DNA from: Methanobrevibacter_A sp964431035
Lineage (GTDB): Archaea; Methanobacteriota; Methanobacteria; Methanobacteriales; Methanobacteriaceae
Length of the DNA stretch: 19,273 bases
Direction of reading: 5' to 3'
Assembly: GCA_964431035.1 (NCBI GenBank)
Contig: CAYSIF010000033.1
Location: 1-19,273 of the forward strand
A model generated the notes under the pieces. The model had not been told where the DNA came from. It saw nothing but the letters and a program-made list of their open reading frames with translations, and ran no database searches. Shown in pieces: positions 7,850 through 15,454 of the stretch; position 1 is the stretch's first letter, and each line of letters opens with the position of its first letter. The position numbers and the translations under genes were made by a program.

Positions 7850-9067
7850 ATGTTAATATCACGAGAAGAATACATGGAAAAATTCAGAAGACTAAAAGAT
7901 AAAGACATAATAAAAGTCATAACAGGTATTAGACGTTCTGGAAAATCCACATTACTAAAAATGTTTGCCCAAGAATTAAAAGACAATGGAATTAAAGATG
8001 AAAACATTATAATGATAAACTTTGATAAGAAAAAATATAGAAATATTAATAACATTGACAAATTAGATAACACAATATATCAACTAACAGAAAACCTAAC
8101 AGGAAAAATATACTTACTTTTAGATGAAATACAAAATGTACAAGATTGGGAAATAGCTATAAACTCCTACATGATAGATTTTAACTCTGACATCTATGTA
8201 ACAGGATCAAATTCACAGTTATTATCTGGAGAATTCGCCACTAAACTAACAGGAAGAACAATGGAAATAAATGTTCATCCTTTATCATTTAAAGAATTCT
8301 ACAATCATAATAAAACAGAAACCAAACAAAAAAACCTTGAAAAAGAATTACTCTTCAATGAATACTATAGATATGGAGGAATGCCCTTCATATATCAAAT
8401 TTCAAATGAAGACAGAGAAGAATATATAGATAGTATCATAAATTCAATACTCTTTAAAGATATACTCTCCAGATATGAAATAAGAGACACACTAATACTA
8501 GAAAAACTAATAGAATATATTGGAGATAATACAGGAAATATTTTCTCATCAAACTCAATACATGACTATTTTAAAAACGAAGGAATCACAATTAGCTCTA
8601 AAACAATATATAAATATTTAACCTATCTAAATCAAGCATATCTTATAAACAGAGTTAAAAGAGAAGATATAAAAGGTAAAAAAATCCTAAAACTTAACGA
8701 AAAATACTATTTTACAGATCACAGCTTCATTAATAGGGGAGAAAAAACTGAAATCTCGGGAAATGTTATTGAAAATATTGTATATATGGAAATATTAAGA
8801 AGAGGCTACACAGTAACTGTAGGAAAAGAAGATGAATATGAAATTGATTTTGTATGTAAGAAAAAGAATAAAACACGCTATGTTCAAGTTGCAAAATCCT
8901 TAGAAAACAATCCTAAAGCAGAATTAAGAGAATTCAGACCACTTAAAAGAATAAAAAATAATAATCATAAATACGTTATTACAAAAGACAATTTTGATTT
9001 TTCACAAGATGGAATAGAACATTATAACATTATAGAATTCCTACTATCTAATGAAATTCTACCATAA
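7850..9067 (+). CDS. AAA-type ATPase with DUF4143 and C-terminal nuclease-like fold
   Basis: A protein of 405 residues. Walker A is GIRRSGKST (26-34), Walker B LLLDE (89-93), the sensor-like stretch YVTGSN about 116-121, and a TGRT arginine motif 134-137. A winged-helix-like segment (about 232-270, SIHDYFKNEGI...KTIYKYLTYL) leads into DUF4143. The end (about 305-350) has E309, the EIDFV strand with D333, and YVQVAKS, matching the PD-(D/E)XK-like tail of this family; the usual catalytic lysine is not obvious, as in many relatives, so nuclease activity is doubtful. The start is ATG 7850 with GGGAG 9 bases upstream; an upstream in-frame TTG at 7805 lies inside the repeat array. The physiological role of this family is not established. 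The winged helix and upstream dyads would fit self-regulation, which is inference. Confidence 0.85.
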   Translation: MLISREEYMEKFRRLKDKDIIKVITGIRRSGKSTLLKMFAQELKDNGIKDENIIMINFDKKKYRNINNIDKLDNTIYQLTENLTGKIYLLLDEIQNVQDWEIAINSYMIDFNSDIYVTGSNSQLLSGEFATKLTGRTMEINVHPLSFKEFYNHNKTETKQKNLEKELLFNEYYRYGGMPFIYQISNEDREEYIDSIINSILFKDILSRYEIRDTLILEKLIEYIGDNTGNIFSSNSIHDYFKNEGITISSKTIYKYLTYLNQAYLINRVKREDIKGKKILKLNEKYYFTDHSFINRGEKTEISGNVIENIVYMEILRRGYTVTVGKEDEYEIDFVCKKKNKTRYVQVAKSLENNPKAELREFRPLKRIKNNNHKYVITKDNFDFSQDGIEHYNIIEFLLSNEILP

Positions 9068-9126
9068 AAAAAACACCCTCACAAATAAATTAAAAAAATA
9101 GAATAGATAAAAATATTATGTTCTTT

Positions 9127-9213
9127 GTTACTTTTTAGTAACTAAGGTAACTCTTTTGTTACAAAAAACCTTTATATGCAGTCTTATAATATAATTAACT
9201 GTAAAAAAACAGT
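9127..9213 (+). promoter_or_regulatory. Promoter of the macrodomain-sirtuin operon with three operator-like dyads
   Basis: TTTATATG (9171-9178) preceded by AAAAAACC is a good BRE/TATA pair, giving a start near 9200. Just upstream are two dyads with 5-base arms and 6-base spacers: GTTAC-N6-GTAAC (9127-9142) and GTAAC-N6-GTTAC (9147-9162), centres 20 bp apart. A third, ACTGT-N6-ACAGT (9198-9213), covers the expected start. A regulator on these sites would control the operon; its identity is unknown. Confidence 0.6.
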
Positions 9214-9246
9214 AGAATAAAACTAAAATTAATTGTGAGGTAAAAA

Positions 9247-10035
9247 GTGAAAAAAATAATTATGAACACAAATGAAGAACTAAACTTTTTATTAGAATAT
9301 CTAATAGAAGAACACAAAGATACAATAGAAATACCAGAAAACCTGGAAGATAAAAAAAGATTATTCAGAAGCTTATGTAATATAAGACCTCCCAAACCAA
9401 TAACTGAAGAATTCTTAAAAATACAAGATTCATATCTAACTAAAGAAAATAATACAATAATAAACTCAGAAAACATACCCCCAATAAACCCAAAAAGCAA
9501 AATAGCATTATGGAGAGGAGATATAACACAACTAAAAGTCGATACAATAGTAAATGCATGTAACAATCAATTACTAGGTTGTTTCATACCATTACACAAT
9601 TGTATAGATAATAAAATACATTCAGCAGCAGGAATACAATTACGCTTAGACTGTAATGAAATAATGATAAAACAAGGACATCTTGAAAAAAATGGAGATG
9701 CAAAAATAACTCCTGCTTATAACTTACCATCAAAATATGTTATACACACAGTAGGCCCACAAATAACATCAAAAGTGCACGAACAAGATAAAATAGACTT
9801 AGAAAACTGTTATATTTCATCATTAGAAAAATGTGAAGAATATAATATAAAATCAATAGCATTTCCATGTATATCAACAGGAGTATTCAGTTTTCCTGAA
9901 GTTGAAGCAGCAAAAATAGCAACAAACACAGTTAAAAAATACTTAAACGAAAATCAAAACACAAAAATCGAGAAGGTGATTTTTAATGTTTTCACAGAAA
10001 ATAGCAACCAAATTTACAGAAAAATCTTACTCTGA
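9247..10035 (+). CDS. Zinc-dependent macrodomain protein (predicted ADP-ribosyl hydrolase)
   Basis: A protein of 262 residues. Residues 1-80 form a helical N-terminal part; the macrodomain starts at KIALWRGDIT (85-94). NACNNQLLGC (103-112) is the adenosine/ribose-binding stretch, followed by FIPLHNCIDNKIHSAAG (113-129) and, later, TVGP and CISTGVFSFP (the phosphate-binding loop). C112, H117 and C119 are the likely zinc ligands of the zinc-macrodomain class, whose characterised members remove ADP-ribose from proteins modified by class M sirtuins. The gene overlaps the sirtuin gene by 50 bases, so the two are almost certainly co-expressed. The start is GTG 9247 with GAGGT five bases upstream; an in-frame ATG at 9262 lies too far from it. 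The role as eraser is from the family; the substrate here is unknown. Confidence 0.88.
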   Translation: MKKIIMNTNEELNFLLEYLIEEHKDTIEIPENLEDKKRLFRSLCNIRPPKPITEEFLKIQDSYLTKENNTIINSENIPPINPKSKIALWRGDITQLKVDTIVNACNNQLLGCFIPLHNCIDNKIHSAAGIQLRLDCNEIMIKQGHLEKNGDAKITPAYNLPSKYVIHTVGPQITSKVHEQDKIDLENCYISSLEKCEEYNIKSIAFPCISTGVFSFPEVEAAKIATNTVKKYLNENQNTKIEKVIFNVFTENSNQIYRKILL

Positions 10036-10867
10036 AAAAATAAAAAAAGCTTCAGAACTACTAGAAAATGCAGATAATATAATAATTGGAGTAGGTGCAG
10101 GATTAACAGCATCAGGAGGAATAAACTATCTTGACACAGAACATTTCAAACAACACTATCCTCAATATTACAAACAAGGATACAAAAACATAATGGATGT
10201 AATGGGTAAAAAATTCTGGAATATAAATGAAGATAATGCACAAGAATACTGGGCATTCTGGGCAACACACATAAACCATGTTAGATACCAAACAGAACTA
10301 CTACAACCATATGAAAGATTATACAACATATGTAAAGATAAAGATCATTTCATAATAAGTACAAATGTAGATGGTCAACTAGAAAAAGCAGGATTCAGTA
10401 AGGAAAATATTTTCGCACCACAAGGAGATTATGCATACTTTCAATGTTCAACACCATGTAGTTATGACATATACTACAATGAAGAAATGATAAAAACAAT
10501 GCTTGAAAATAAAATTGATGAATATACGATACGAAAAGAAGATATTCCATTATGTCCTAACTGTGGAGAATATTTAATTCCAAATCTAAGATCTGATAAT
10601 ACATTTGTAGAAAAACCACATATGAAAAATTCAGTAACTTATCAAAAATATATTGATAAAATAATAGATAATAATGTTGTCTTATTAGAATTAGGTGTAG
10701 GTTTCAACACACCAGTAATCATAAGATTCCCATTTGAAAGATTAGCAGAAAGATACTCAAATTTCCCTTTAATTAGAGTTAATCTTGATGAATATCCATC
10801 AGGAACAAGTAATTTATTAGAAATAAATGAAGATATAAATAAAGTATTAACGGATATAAGTGTTTAA
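9986..10867 (+). CDS. Class M sirtuin (SirTM-type), predicted protein ADP-ribosyltransferase
   Basis: A protein of 293 residues. The NAD-binding loop GAGLTASGG (37-45) lacks the PDFR segment of classical deacetylase sirtuins. STNVDGQ (125-131) replaces the usual TQNIDGLH, with N127 and D129 kept. The catalytic His-Gly is replaced by Q146-G147 (APQGDY). C154, C158, C190 and C193 form the structural zinc site. These features are those of SirTM enzymes, which transfer ADP-ribose and work with the zinc macrodomain encoded directly upstream. The ATG at 9986 has an AAGGTGA ribosome site about 6 bases upstream, inside the macrodomain gene. In characterised bacterial operons the acceptor is a lipoylated GcvH-like protein; none is encoded in this window. 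Loss of deacetylase activity is expected from the family, not shown. Confidence 0.88.
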   Translation: MFSQKIATKFTEKSYSEKIKKASELLENADNIIIGVGAGLTASGGINYLDTEHFKQHYPQYYKQGYKNIMDVMGKKFWNINEDNAQEYWAFWATHINHVRYQTELLQPYERLYNICKDKDHFIISTNVDGQLEKAGFSKENIFAPQGDYAYFQCSTPCSYDIYYNEEMIKTMLENKIDEYTIRKEDIPLCPNCGEYLIPNLRSDNTFVEKPHMKNSVTYQKYIDKIIDNNVVLLELGVGFNTPVIIRFPFERLAERYSNFPLIRVNLDEYPSGTSNLLEINEDINKVLTDISV

Positions 10868-10875
10868 CTTATATC
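10853..10875. terminator. Perfect hairpin over both convergent stop codons
   Basis: GATATAAGT (10853-10861) and ACTTATATC (10867-10875) form a perfect 9-bp stem with loop GTTTA. The sirtuin stop (10865-10867) and the stop of the opposing gene (10866-10864) overlap in the TTAA at the loop. T-rich sequence follows in both directions, though without a long uninterrupted T run. Candidate bidirectional terminator. Confidence 0.5.
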
Positions 10876-12948
10876 TAATTCTTTATAATTTTTCAATTCT
10901 TGTTTTAAAATTTTATAAACTGATTCAGCACCAATAATTTTTTCTGGAATGTCCCATTCTTTTGGATGTAATATGAAAGGTTTAGTTTGCATTCCTCCTA
11001 AACCACCATGACTTCCAACTAATTCTTCAAAAGCACAAACTTCTCCGGTTTCAGGATTATAAAAACTATTAACTAATATATCTGGAGAGTATTTAAATTC
11101 ACTATTTCTAAGAATATGTTTACCTGCATTTTCACCATAATCTTTTAAGGGATTTTCTCCTTCTACTTCATTAGATTCAATGTAATTAACACCATTTTCA
11201 CCAATAACCATAACTCCATGTTTTTCAGATTTTACAACTATAAAACCCACTCCGTTATGGTTAACAAGTCCGGGTATAAGATTTGGGAATAATAAGCTAA
11301 TCTTTTCAAAACTTAATCTTTCTTTAAATTGTGTTAAGTAAATCATTGAAAGATTTCCAGAGGCTAATACAATAGCTTCAGATTGTTCAGGTTTTCTAAC
11401 TTTACTTTTTTCAATATTCCTAATTTTAATATATTCTAATATGTCTTCTTTTGTTTCAATTATCTGATTTTGCAGGTTCTTTTTAGTTTTTAACCAAGGT
11501 TTAAACATTACAGAATAATAATCATCACTATCCATACTACTGTAAATGCTCATATCTTCAGGTAATAAACTTCTAACATACTCTTCAAAACTTATTTTAT
11601 ATCTTTGTTTAAAGGTAGCACCATTGCATTGTCCATGATCTGATTGAATAACAAAACGATATTGACGATTTGAATATTTACTACCATCTTCTAAGCGTTT
11701 AAATTGTTTATCAATTTGTTTTAAACATTTAAATGCATCCTCATCTTCAACACCAGAATGGTGGGCTATTTCATCATAACCCATGTAAGTTGCATATGCA
11801 ACATCAATATCACCAACCATCATATCTCCAATTAATGTTTCAGTAGTTATTTCACGTAAAAGCACATTACAACAAGCACGTGTAAAAGCATAAACCAATC
11901 CTCTTCTAATTCTAGGTTTAATATTCATGAGGGTATGTTTTATTTGAGAATATATTTCTATTAACATATCCCATAAAAATAATAAAATAATACTTGGAAA
12001 ACGATTAGGACTAGAATAAAAAAAGTAAAATCTTTTATTATAAAATTTACCAAGATTTCTAACTGTACTGCAAGTAAAAATAACATTATCAGTATCTCCA
12101 CTAAATAAGTTACATAAACTAGCACCACTATTAACTAATAATCCATCACCATCTGATATTCTATTTTCAATCATCTCAGCATCTGAAAAATTAGTAGAAG
12201 ATACAATCTTATTATCATTTTCTTTTTCAACCCATCTAAAAGCAACAATATCCTCATTATTTCCATGTAATATTCCTGCTTGGCTAGCACCTGTTTGACT
12301 AGATAAATCTGTTTCCCATTCACTTATACAATGAGTGTCACGTTTAATCCACTTAGATAATGTAGGCATATAACCTAAATTTATAGCCTTTTCAAGAACA
12401 TTCTTTGCCAAACCATCAATTTCAAGAATAATTAAACCAGGATATTTTTTTCTTACAGGATACCTATTTTTAATCATATCTCTTGTAACAGTCCGGTAAT
12501 AAGAACTTTCACTATCTAATGTTAAAATAGCAGAAGCAGTAGTTGAAATTAAACCCATAAAAATAGGAACAGAAAACCAACCATAACCTGTTATGGTAAA
12601 ACCAGGTATTAAAAGACTAGTAATATAAATCGTTAATGCATTAAGTAAAAGAGAACCTAAACCAACAGTATATACTAAAAAAGGTAAAAAAAGTCTAGTT
12701 AACAATGGCCAAATTAAAGCATTAACTATAGCTAATATAATAATAGCAAGAACTGTTATTCTCCAACTAGTAACATTTAAACCGAGATTCATATCAGCTA
12801 TTAATTTAAACCCAATAACTTCACTTATTAAAACAATAATTGTTTTAATAATAGAATCCTTAATTGGTGTTTTTTCAGGTTCAACAGGTTTTTTAGTTAT
12901 CTTATCGGCCTGATTTTTTATTTGTGGTTTTATATCTTTAGTCTTCAT
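10864..12948 (-). CDS. Membrane protein: holin-like four-helix domain fused to an alkaline-phosphatase-superfamily hydrolase
   Basis: A protein of 694 residues. A basic N-terminal tail (1-30) is followed by about four hydrophobic segments (roughly 33-52, 62-88, 90-113 and 123-144) resembling the mycobacterial four-helix phage-holin-like membrane family. The rest is an alkaline-phosphatase/type I phosphodiesterase fold. Metal- and catalysis-related motifs are EIDGL (D178), SSQTGASQAG (T219 a candidate nucleophile), GYDEIAHH (D392, H396, H397), SDHG (D437, H438) and a C-terminal GSHGGLGG. A hydrophobic stretch at about 318-330 could be a further membrane-associated segment. The substrate is unknown; a phosphodiester or phosphorylated envelope component would suit the membrane link, but that is inference. 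The start is ATG 12948 with a closely spaced AAGGGAT upstream. Its stop overlaps the sirtuin stop on the opposite strand. Confidence 0.8.
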   Translation of the reverse strand: MKTKDIKPQIKNQADKITKKPVEPEKTPIKDSIIKTIIVLISEVIGFKLIADMNLGLNVTSWRITVLAIIILAIVNALIWPLLTRLFLPFLVYTVGLGSLLLNALTIYITSLLIPGFTITGYGWFSVPIFMGLISTTASAILTLDSESSYYRTVTRDMIKNRYPVRKKYPGLIILEIDGLAKNVLEKAINLGYMPTLSKWIKRDTHCISEWETDLSSQTGASQAGILHGNNEDIVAFRWVEKENDNKIVSSTNFSDAEMIENRISDGDGLLVNSGASLCNLFSGDTDNVIFTCSTVRNLGKFYNKRFYFFYSSPNRFPSIILLFLWDMLIEIYSQIKHTLMNIKPRIRRGLVYAFTRACCNVLLREITTETLIGDMMVGDIDVAYATYMGYDEIAHHSGVEDEDAFKCLKQIDKQFKRLEDGSKYSNRQYRFVIQSDHGQCNGATFKQRYKISFEEYVRSLLPEDMSIYSSMDSDDYYSVMFKPWLKTKKNLQNQIIETKEDILEYIKIRNIEKSKVRKPEQSEAIVLASGNLSMIYLTQFKERLSFEKISLLFPNLIPGLVNHNGVGFIVVKSEKHGVMVIGENGVNYIESNEVEGENPLKDYGENAGKHILRNSEFKYSPDILVNSFYNPETGEVCAFEELVGSHGGLGGMQTKPFILHPKEWDIPEKIIGAESVYKILKQELKNYKELDIS

Positions 12949-13011
12949 TTATCCCTTATACTAATAAAAACAATTAATATTTTTATTTTTAATTACTATT
13001 TAAAATATTAA

Positions 13012-13020
13012 TTTTTATAC
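13012..13020. promoter_or_regulatory. Possible shared TATA box between divergent genes
   Basis: TTTTTATAC lies about 28 bases before the EndoQ ATG, so its transcript would begin at or within a few bases of the start codon. EndoQ has no GAGG-type ribosome site, which also fits leaderless translation. Read on the other strand the same bases give GTATAAAAA, suitably placed for the 12948 gene (leader of about 40 bases). Sharing is a guess in such AT-rich DNA. Confidence 0.35.
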
Positions 13021-13043
13021 TAAAAAATAGAAAAGAATAATTC

Positions 13044-14234
13044 ATGTTAATAAATACTGATTTGCACATTCATAGTTGTTTTTCCATGGCAACATCTAAA
13101 GATATGCTAATAAACAATATTGCTATTAAAAGTAAAGAAAAAGGATTAAATTTAATAGGAACAGGGGATGCTCTCCATCCTAAATGGTTGGAAGATATTA
13201 AAAACAATACAAAACCAACAGATGATGGAATATACTCAAATGAACATTGTGACTTTGTATTAACAACAGAAATTGAAGGAAAAAGCAGAATACATCATCT
13301 AATAATAATACCAACAATTGAAATAGCAGAAGAAATAGCAACAAAATTACCAAGCAAAAATAAAAACACAGATGGAAGACCAAGAACAAAATTAGATGGA
13401 AAAGAAATATTTGATCTTGTTAAAGAATACGATTGCATGATTGGACCAGCACATGCATTCACACCATGGACAGGAATGTACAAATCATTTGATAGCATAT
13501 ACGATTGTTATGATAATAAACCGGACTTTGTAGAATTAGGTTTATCTGCAGATACAAATATGGCAGATACAGTTAAAGAATTAAAAGATTTTGTATTTTT
13601 ATCTAATTCAGATGCTCACTCACCTTGGCCACATAGACTAGGAAGAGAATTTAACCAAATAGAAATAGAAGAATTATCCTATTCGGGCCTTCAAAAAGCA
13701 TTTAAAAATAAAAAAGTAGTTAAAAATTATGGTCTAGTACCAAATCTTGGAAAATATCATATGACGGCATGTACAAAATGCTATAAATTAATAGATCCAG
13801 ATTTAGCTATTGAAAATAAAATGAAATGTAATTGTGGAGGTAAAATTAAAAAAGGTGTTGATTATAGGATAAGTGAAATAAAAACATATGATGAACCAGT
13901 TCGTCCTGATTTCAGGCCAGATTATATTCATTTAATGCCATTAGCAGAAATAATAAGTAAAATATATGATAAAGGAGTTACAACAAAATTTGTTCAGGGT
14001 AAATGGCAAGTTTTAATAGATAATTTTGGTCCAGAAATAACAGTTTTAATTGATACACCATTAGATGAAATAAGTAAAATAGATTCTCAAGTTGCTGAAG
14101 CATTAAAATCATTTAGAAATAAAACAGTTAATGTTATACCTGGTGGTGGGGGAAAATATGGAGAAATATCTTTTAATAAGGAAGATTTTGAGGATGTTTC
14201 ACAAAAAAAATTAGTAACCTTAGATAATTTCTAA
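13044..14234 (+). CDS. Endonuclease Q-family PHP-domain DNA repair nuclease
   Basis: A protein of 396 residues, the usual length of archaeal EndoQ. The PHP metal site is visible as DLHIHSCFS (H8, H10), the TEIEGK stretch (E76), GPAHAFTPW (H137) and SNSDAHSPWPHRLGRE (D190, H192). A zinc-finger-like pair follows (C243, C246, C262, C264). The basic C-terminal part holds RPDFRPDYIHLMPLAEII and the glycine-rich PGGGGKYGEI. Characterised EndoQ enzymes (Thermococcales) nick DNA 5' of deaminated bases such as uracil and hypoxanthine; that activity is inferred here by family. The gene is divergent from the membrane hydrolase and ends 60 bases before a convergent tRNA gene. ATG 13044 opens directly into the conserved N-terminal LINTDLHIHS strand, supporting this start. 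Confidence 0.88.
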   Translation: MLINTDLHIHSCFSMATSKDMLINNIAIKSKEKGLNLIGTGDALHPKWLEDIKNNTKPTDDGIYSNEHCDFVLTTEIEGKSRIHHLIIIPTIEIAEEIATKLPSKNKNTDGRPRTKLDGKEIFDLVKEYDCMIGPAHAFTPWTGMYKSFDSIYDCYDNKPDFVELGLSADTNMADTVKELKDFVFLSNSDAHSPWPHRLGREFNQIEIEELSYSGLQKAFKNKKVVKNYGLVPNLGKYHMTACTKCYKLIDPDLAIENKMKCNCGGKIKKGVDYRISEIKTYDEPVRPDFRPDYIHLMPLAEIISKIYDKGVTTKFVQGKWQVLIDNFGPEITVLIDTPLDEISKIDSQVAEALKSFRNKTVNVIPGGGGKYGEISFNKEDFEDVSQKKLVTLDNF

Positions 14235-14277
14235 AAATAATTATAATTTTAAATATTGTAAAAAATAGTTAATTTAT

Positions 14278-14293
14278 AAAAAAAGTTTTTTTT
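14278..14293. terminator. A7-G-T8 tract between EndoQ and the convergent tRNA gene
   Basis: Seven A (14278-14284), one G, then eight T (14286-14293) give a T run on each strand. On the plus strand it follows the EndoQ gene by about 50 bases; on the minus strand it follows the tRNA 3' end by about 10. U-tracts of this size terminate archaeal RNA polymerase, so it can serve both genes. Confidence 0.5.
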
Positions 14294-14368
<75 letters not shown>

Positions 14369-14380
14369 TCATTCATAATT

Positions 14381-14395
14381 CATATTTATATATAT
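14381..14395 (-). promoter_or_regulatory. TATA box of tRNA-Arg
   Basis: The minus strand reads TATATATAAATATG here, about 20-25 bases before the tRNA 5' end, the expected distance for an archaeal tRNA promoter. Confidence 0.5.
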
Positions 14396-14461
14396 TATTC
14401 TTATTATTTATACTTTTGTTTATTTTTTAAATAATTTTTAAAAAATAAAAATTGGAAAATT

Positions 14462-14483
14462 AGAGGTTAATAATTTAACCTCT
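14462..14483 (-). terminator. Hairpin over the stop codon of the PepSY gene
   Basis: AGAGGTTAA and TTAACCTCT (14462-14470 and 14475-14483) form a perfect 9-bp stem with a 4-base loop. The gene's TAA stop (14477-14475) is inside the stem. On the minus strand AATTTTCCAATTTTTATTTTTT follows in two short T runs. Likely intrinsic terminator. Confidence 0.65.
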
Positions 14484-15140
14484 TCCAATAACTGTACCAT
14501 TTCCATCAATTAAGATGGCATCGACAGTTTCTCCTTTTGAATTTTGGATGTATACATACCAAGTATTGTTTTCCCAAATTGCTTTTGCAGCATAAGCTCC
14601 TGCTTCTTCTACATGATCATTAGCTATATCAATAGCTTGTTTTTCAGTAATATTGCTCACATTAACACCTGGGTTGCTGTGGTTTCCACTTCCACTATTG
14701 GAACCGCTATTAGAACCACTATTTCCATTATTAGTATTGCTACCACCATTAGAACCACTATTTCCATTATTAGTATTGCTACCACCATTAGAACCACTAT
14801 GGCTAGTTCCACTATTGGAGGATGTGCCTCTTCCATTAGTAGGTGTTGCGGTTTTAGTATCTCTACTATTGGATTGTGATCCACTATTTTGTGAGTTTTT
14901 ACTATCGTCTTGTGTTTGTCCATCGTTTGAATTACTATTATCATTGGTACCAGTATCATCTGAAGAACCAATGCCATTGTCACCTAAATCACTACTAGAA
15001 CTAGCAAGAGTATCTGTTGAAGGTGTGAATCCTGCAAGATCAGAAAATATATTGTCAGGATTAGTTAAACCATAAGCTGTAACACCAGCTGCAATACATA
15101 ATACAACAATCACGGAAATAATTATATTACTATGATCCAT
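14475..15140 (-). CDS. Membrane-anchored extracytoplasmic PepSY-domain protein
   Basis: A protein of 221 residues. An N-terminal hydrophobic segment (about 6-24, IIISVIVVLCIAAGVTAYG) serves as a signal anchor. It is followed by about 130 residues of Ser/Asn/Gly/Asp/Thr-rich linker containing two perfect copies of a 13-residue unit (GSN, GGSN, TNNGN elements) and a partial third. The C-terminal 60 residues (ITEKQAIDIANDHVEE...WYVYIQNSKGETVDAILIDG) match a PepSY domain, a fold often found in secreted proteins that inhibit or modulate proteases or act at the envelope. The linker probably holds the domain away from the membrane across the wall. The start is ATG 15140 with GAGGTG about 10 bases upstream. 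It is single-copy here with its own terminator. The function is unknown. Confidence 0.78.
   Translation of the reverse strand: MDHSNIIISVIVVLCIAAGVTAYGLTNPDNIFSDLAGFTPSTDTLASSSSDLGDNGIGSSDDTGTNDNSNSNDGQTQDDSKNSQNSGSQSNSRDTKTATPTNGRGTSSNSGTSHSGSNGGSNTNNGNSGSNGGSNTNNGNSGSNSGSNSGSGNHSNPGVNVSNITEKQAIDIANDHVEEAGAYAAKAIWENNTWYVYIQNSKGETVDAILIDGNGTVIGRG
14711..14800 (-). repeat. 39-bp tandem repeat encoding the 13-residue linker unit
   Basis: Two full units start at 14711 and 14750 and a partial third at 14789. Because 39 bp is a whole number of codons, gain or loss of units changes linker length without a frameshift. Confidence 0.85.
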
Positions 15141-15454
15141 CCCTTTTATTCACCTCTTAATAGTATAAATTAAATAATAATTCTTAGTATTTTTAACCTA
15201 TGTATTTTAAAAAATAGTTAAAAAAATGGTAAAAAAATTATTATAATAATATATATTAATTTTGCTAATTAATAAATATATGTATTATATTATACGAACT
15301 ATCTTTTTGCCTTTCAATTAGTTAAAATTTTGGAATTCCTTAGTACTATATAAATATTTCTCTTTTTTTTTAAAACATAAGCTTATTAATAGATATAAAT
15401 AAACATATATTCGTTAGTTTCTAAATTTTTTTTATATTATAAGAGGTGACACAT
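15141..15454. promoter_or_regulatory. Divergent intergenic region; probable frh promoter at 15347-15356
   Basis: This stretch separates the PepSY gene from frhA. On the plus strand TATATAAATA (15347-15356) predicts a start near 15376 and a leader of about 80 bases; AGATATAAAT (15391-15400) is a second candidate. On the minus strand AATATATATTA near 15246-15256 could serve the PepSY gene. No open reading frame or clear dyad was found in the rest, which is simple AT-rich sequence. Confidence 0.45.

Noticed and set aside
8840..8910. ATPase C-terminal EIDFV/VQVA lacking the catalytic lysine considered as a mutated nuclease
   Set aside because: Many DUF4143 relatives share this form, so it is probably the family norm and not decay of this gene.
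14544..15075. Plus-strand and alternative minus-frame readings opposite the PepSY gene (Ile/Thr-rich, Leu/Pro-rich)
   Set aside because: They mirror the low-complexity Ser/Asn/Gly linker repeat; the minus-strand frame with a membrane segment and PepSY domain is the real one.
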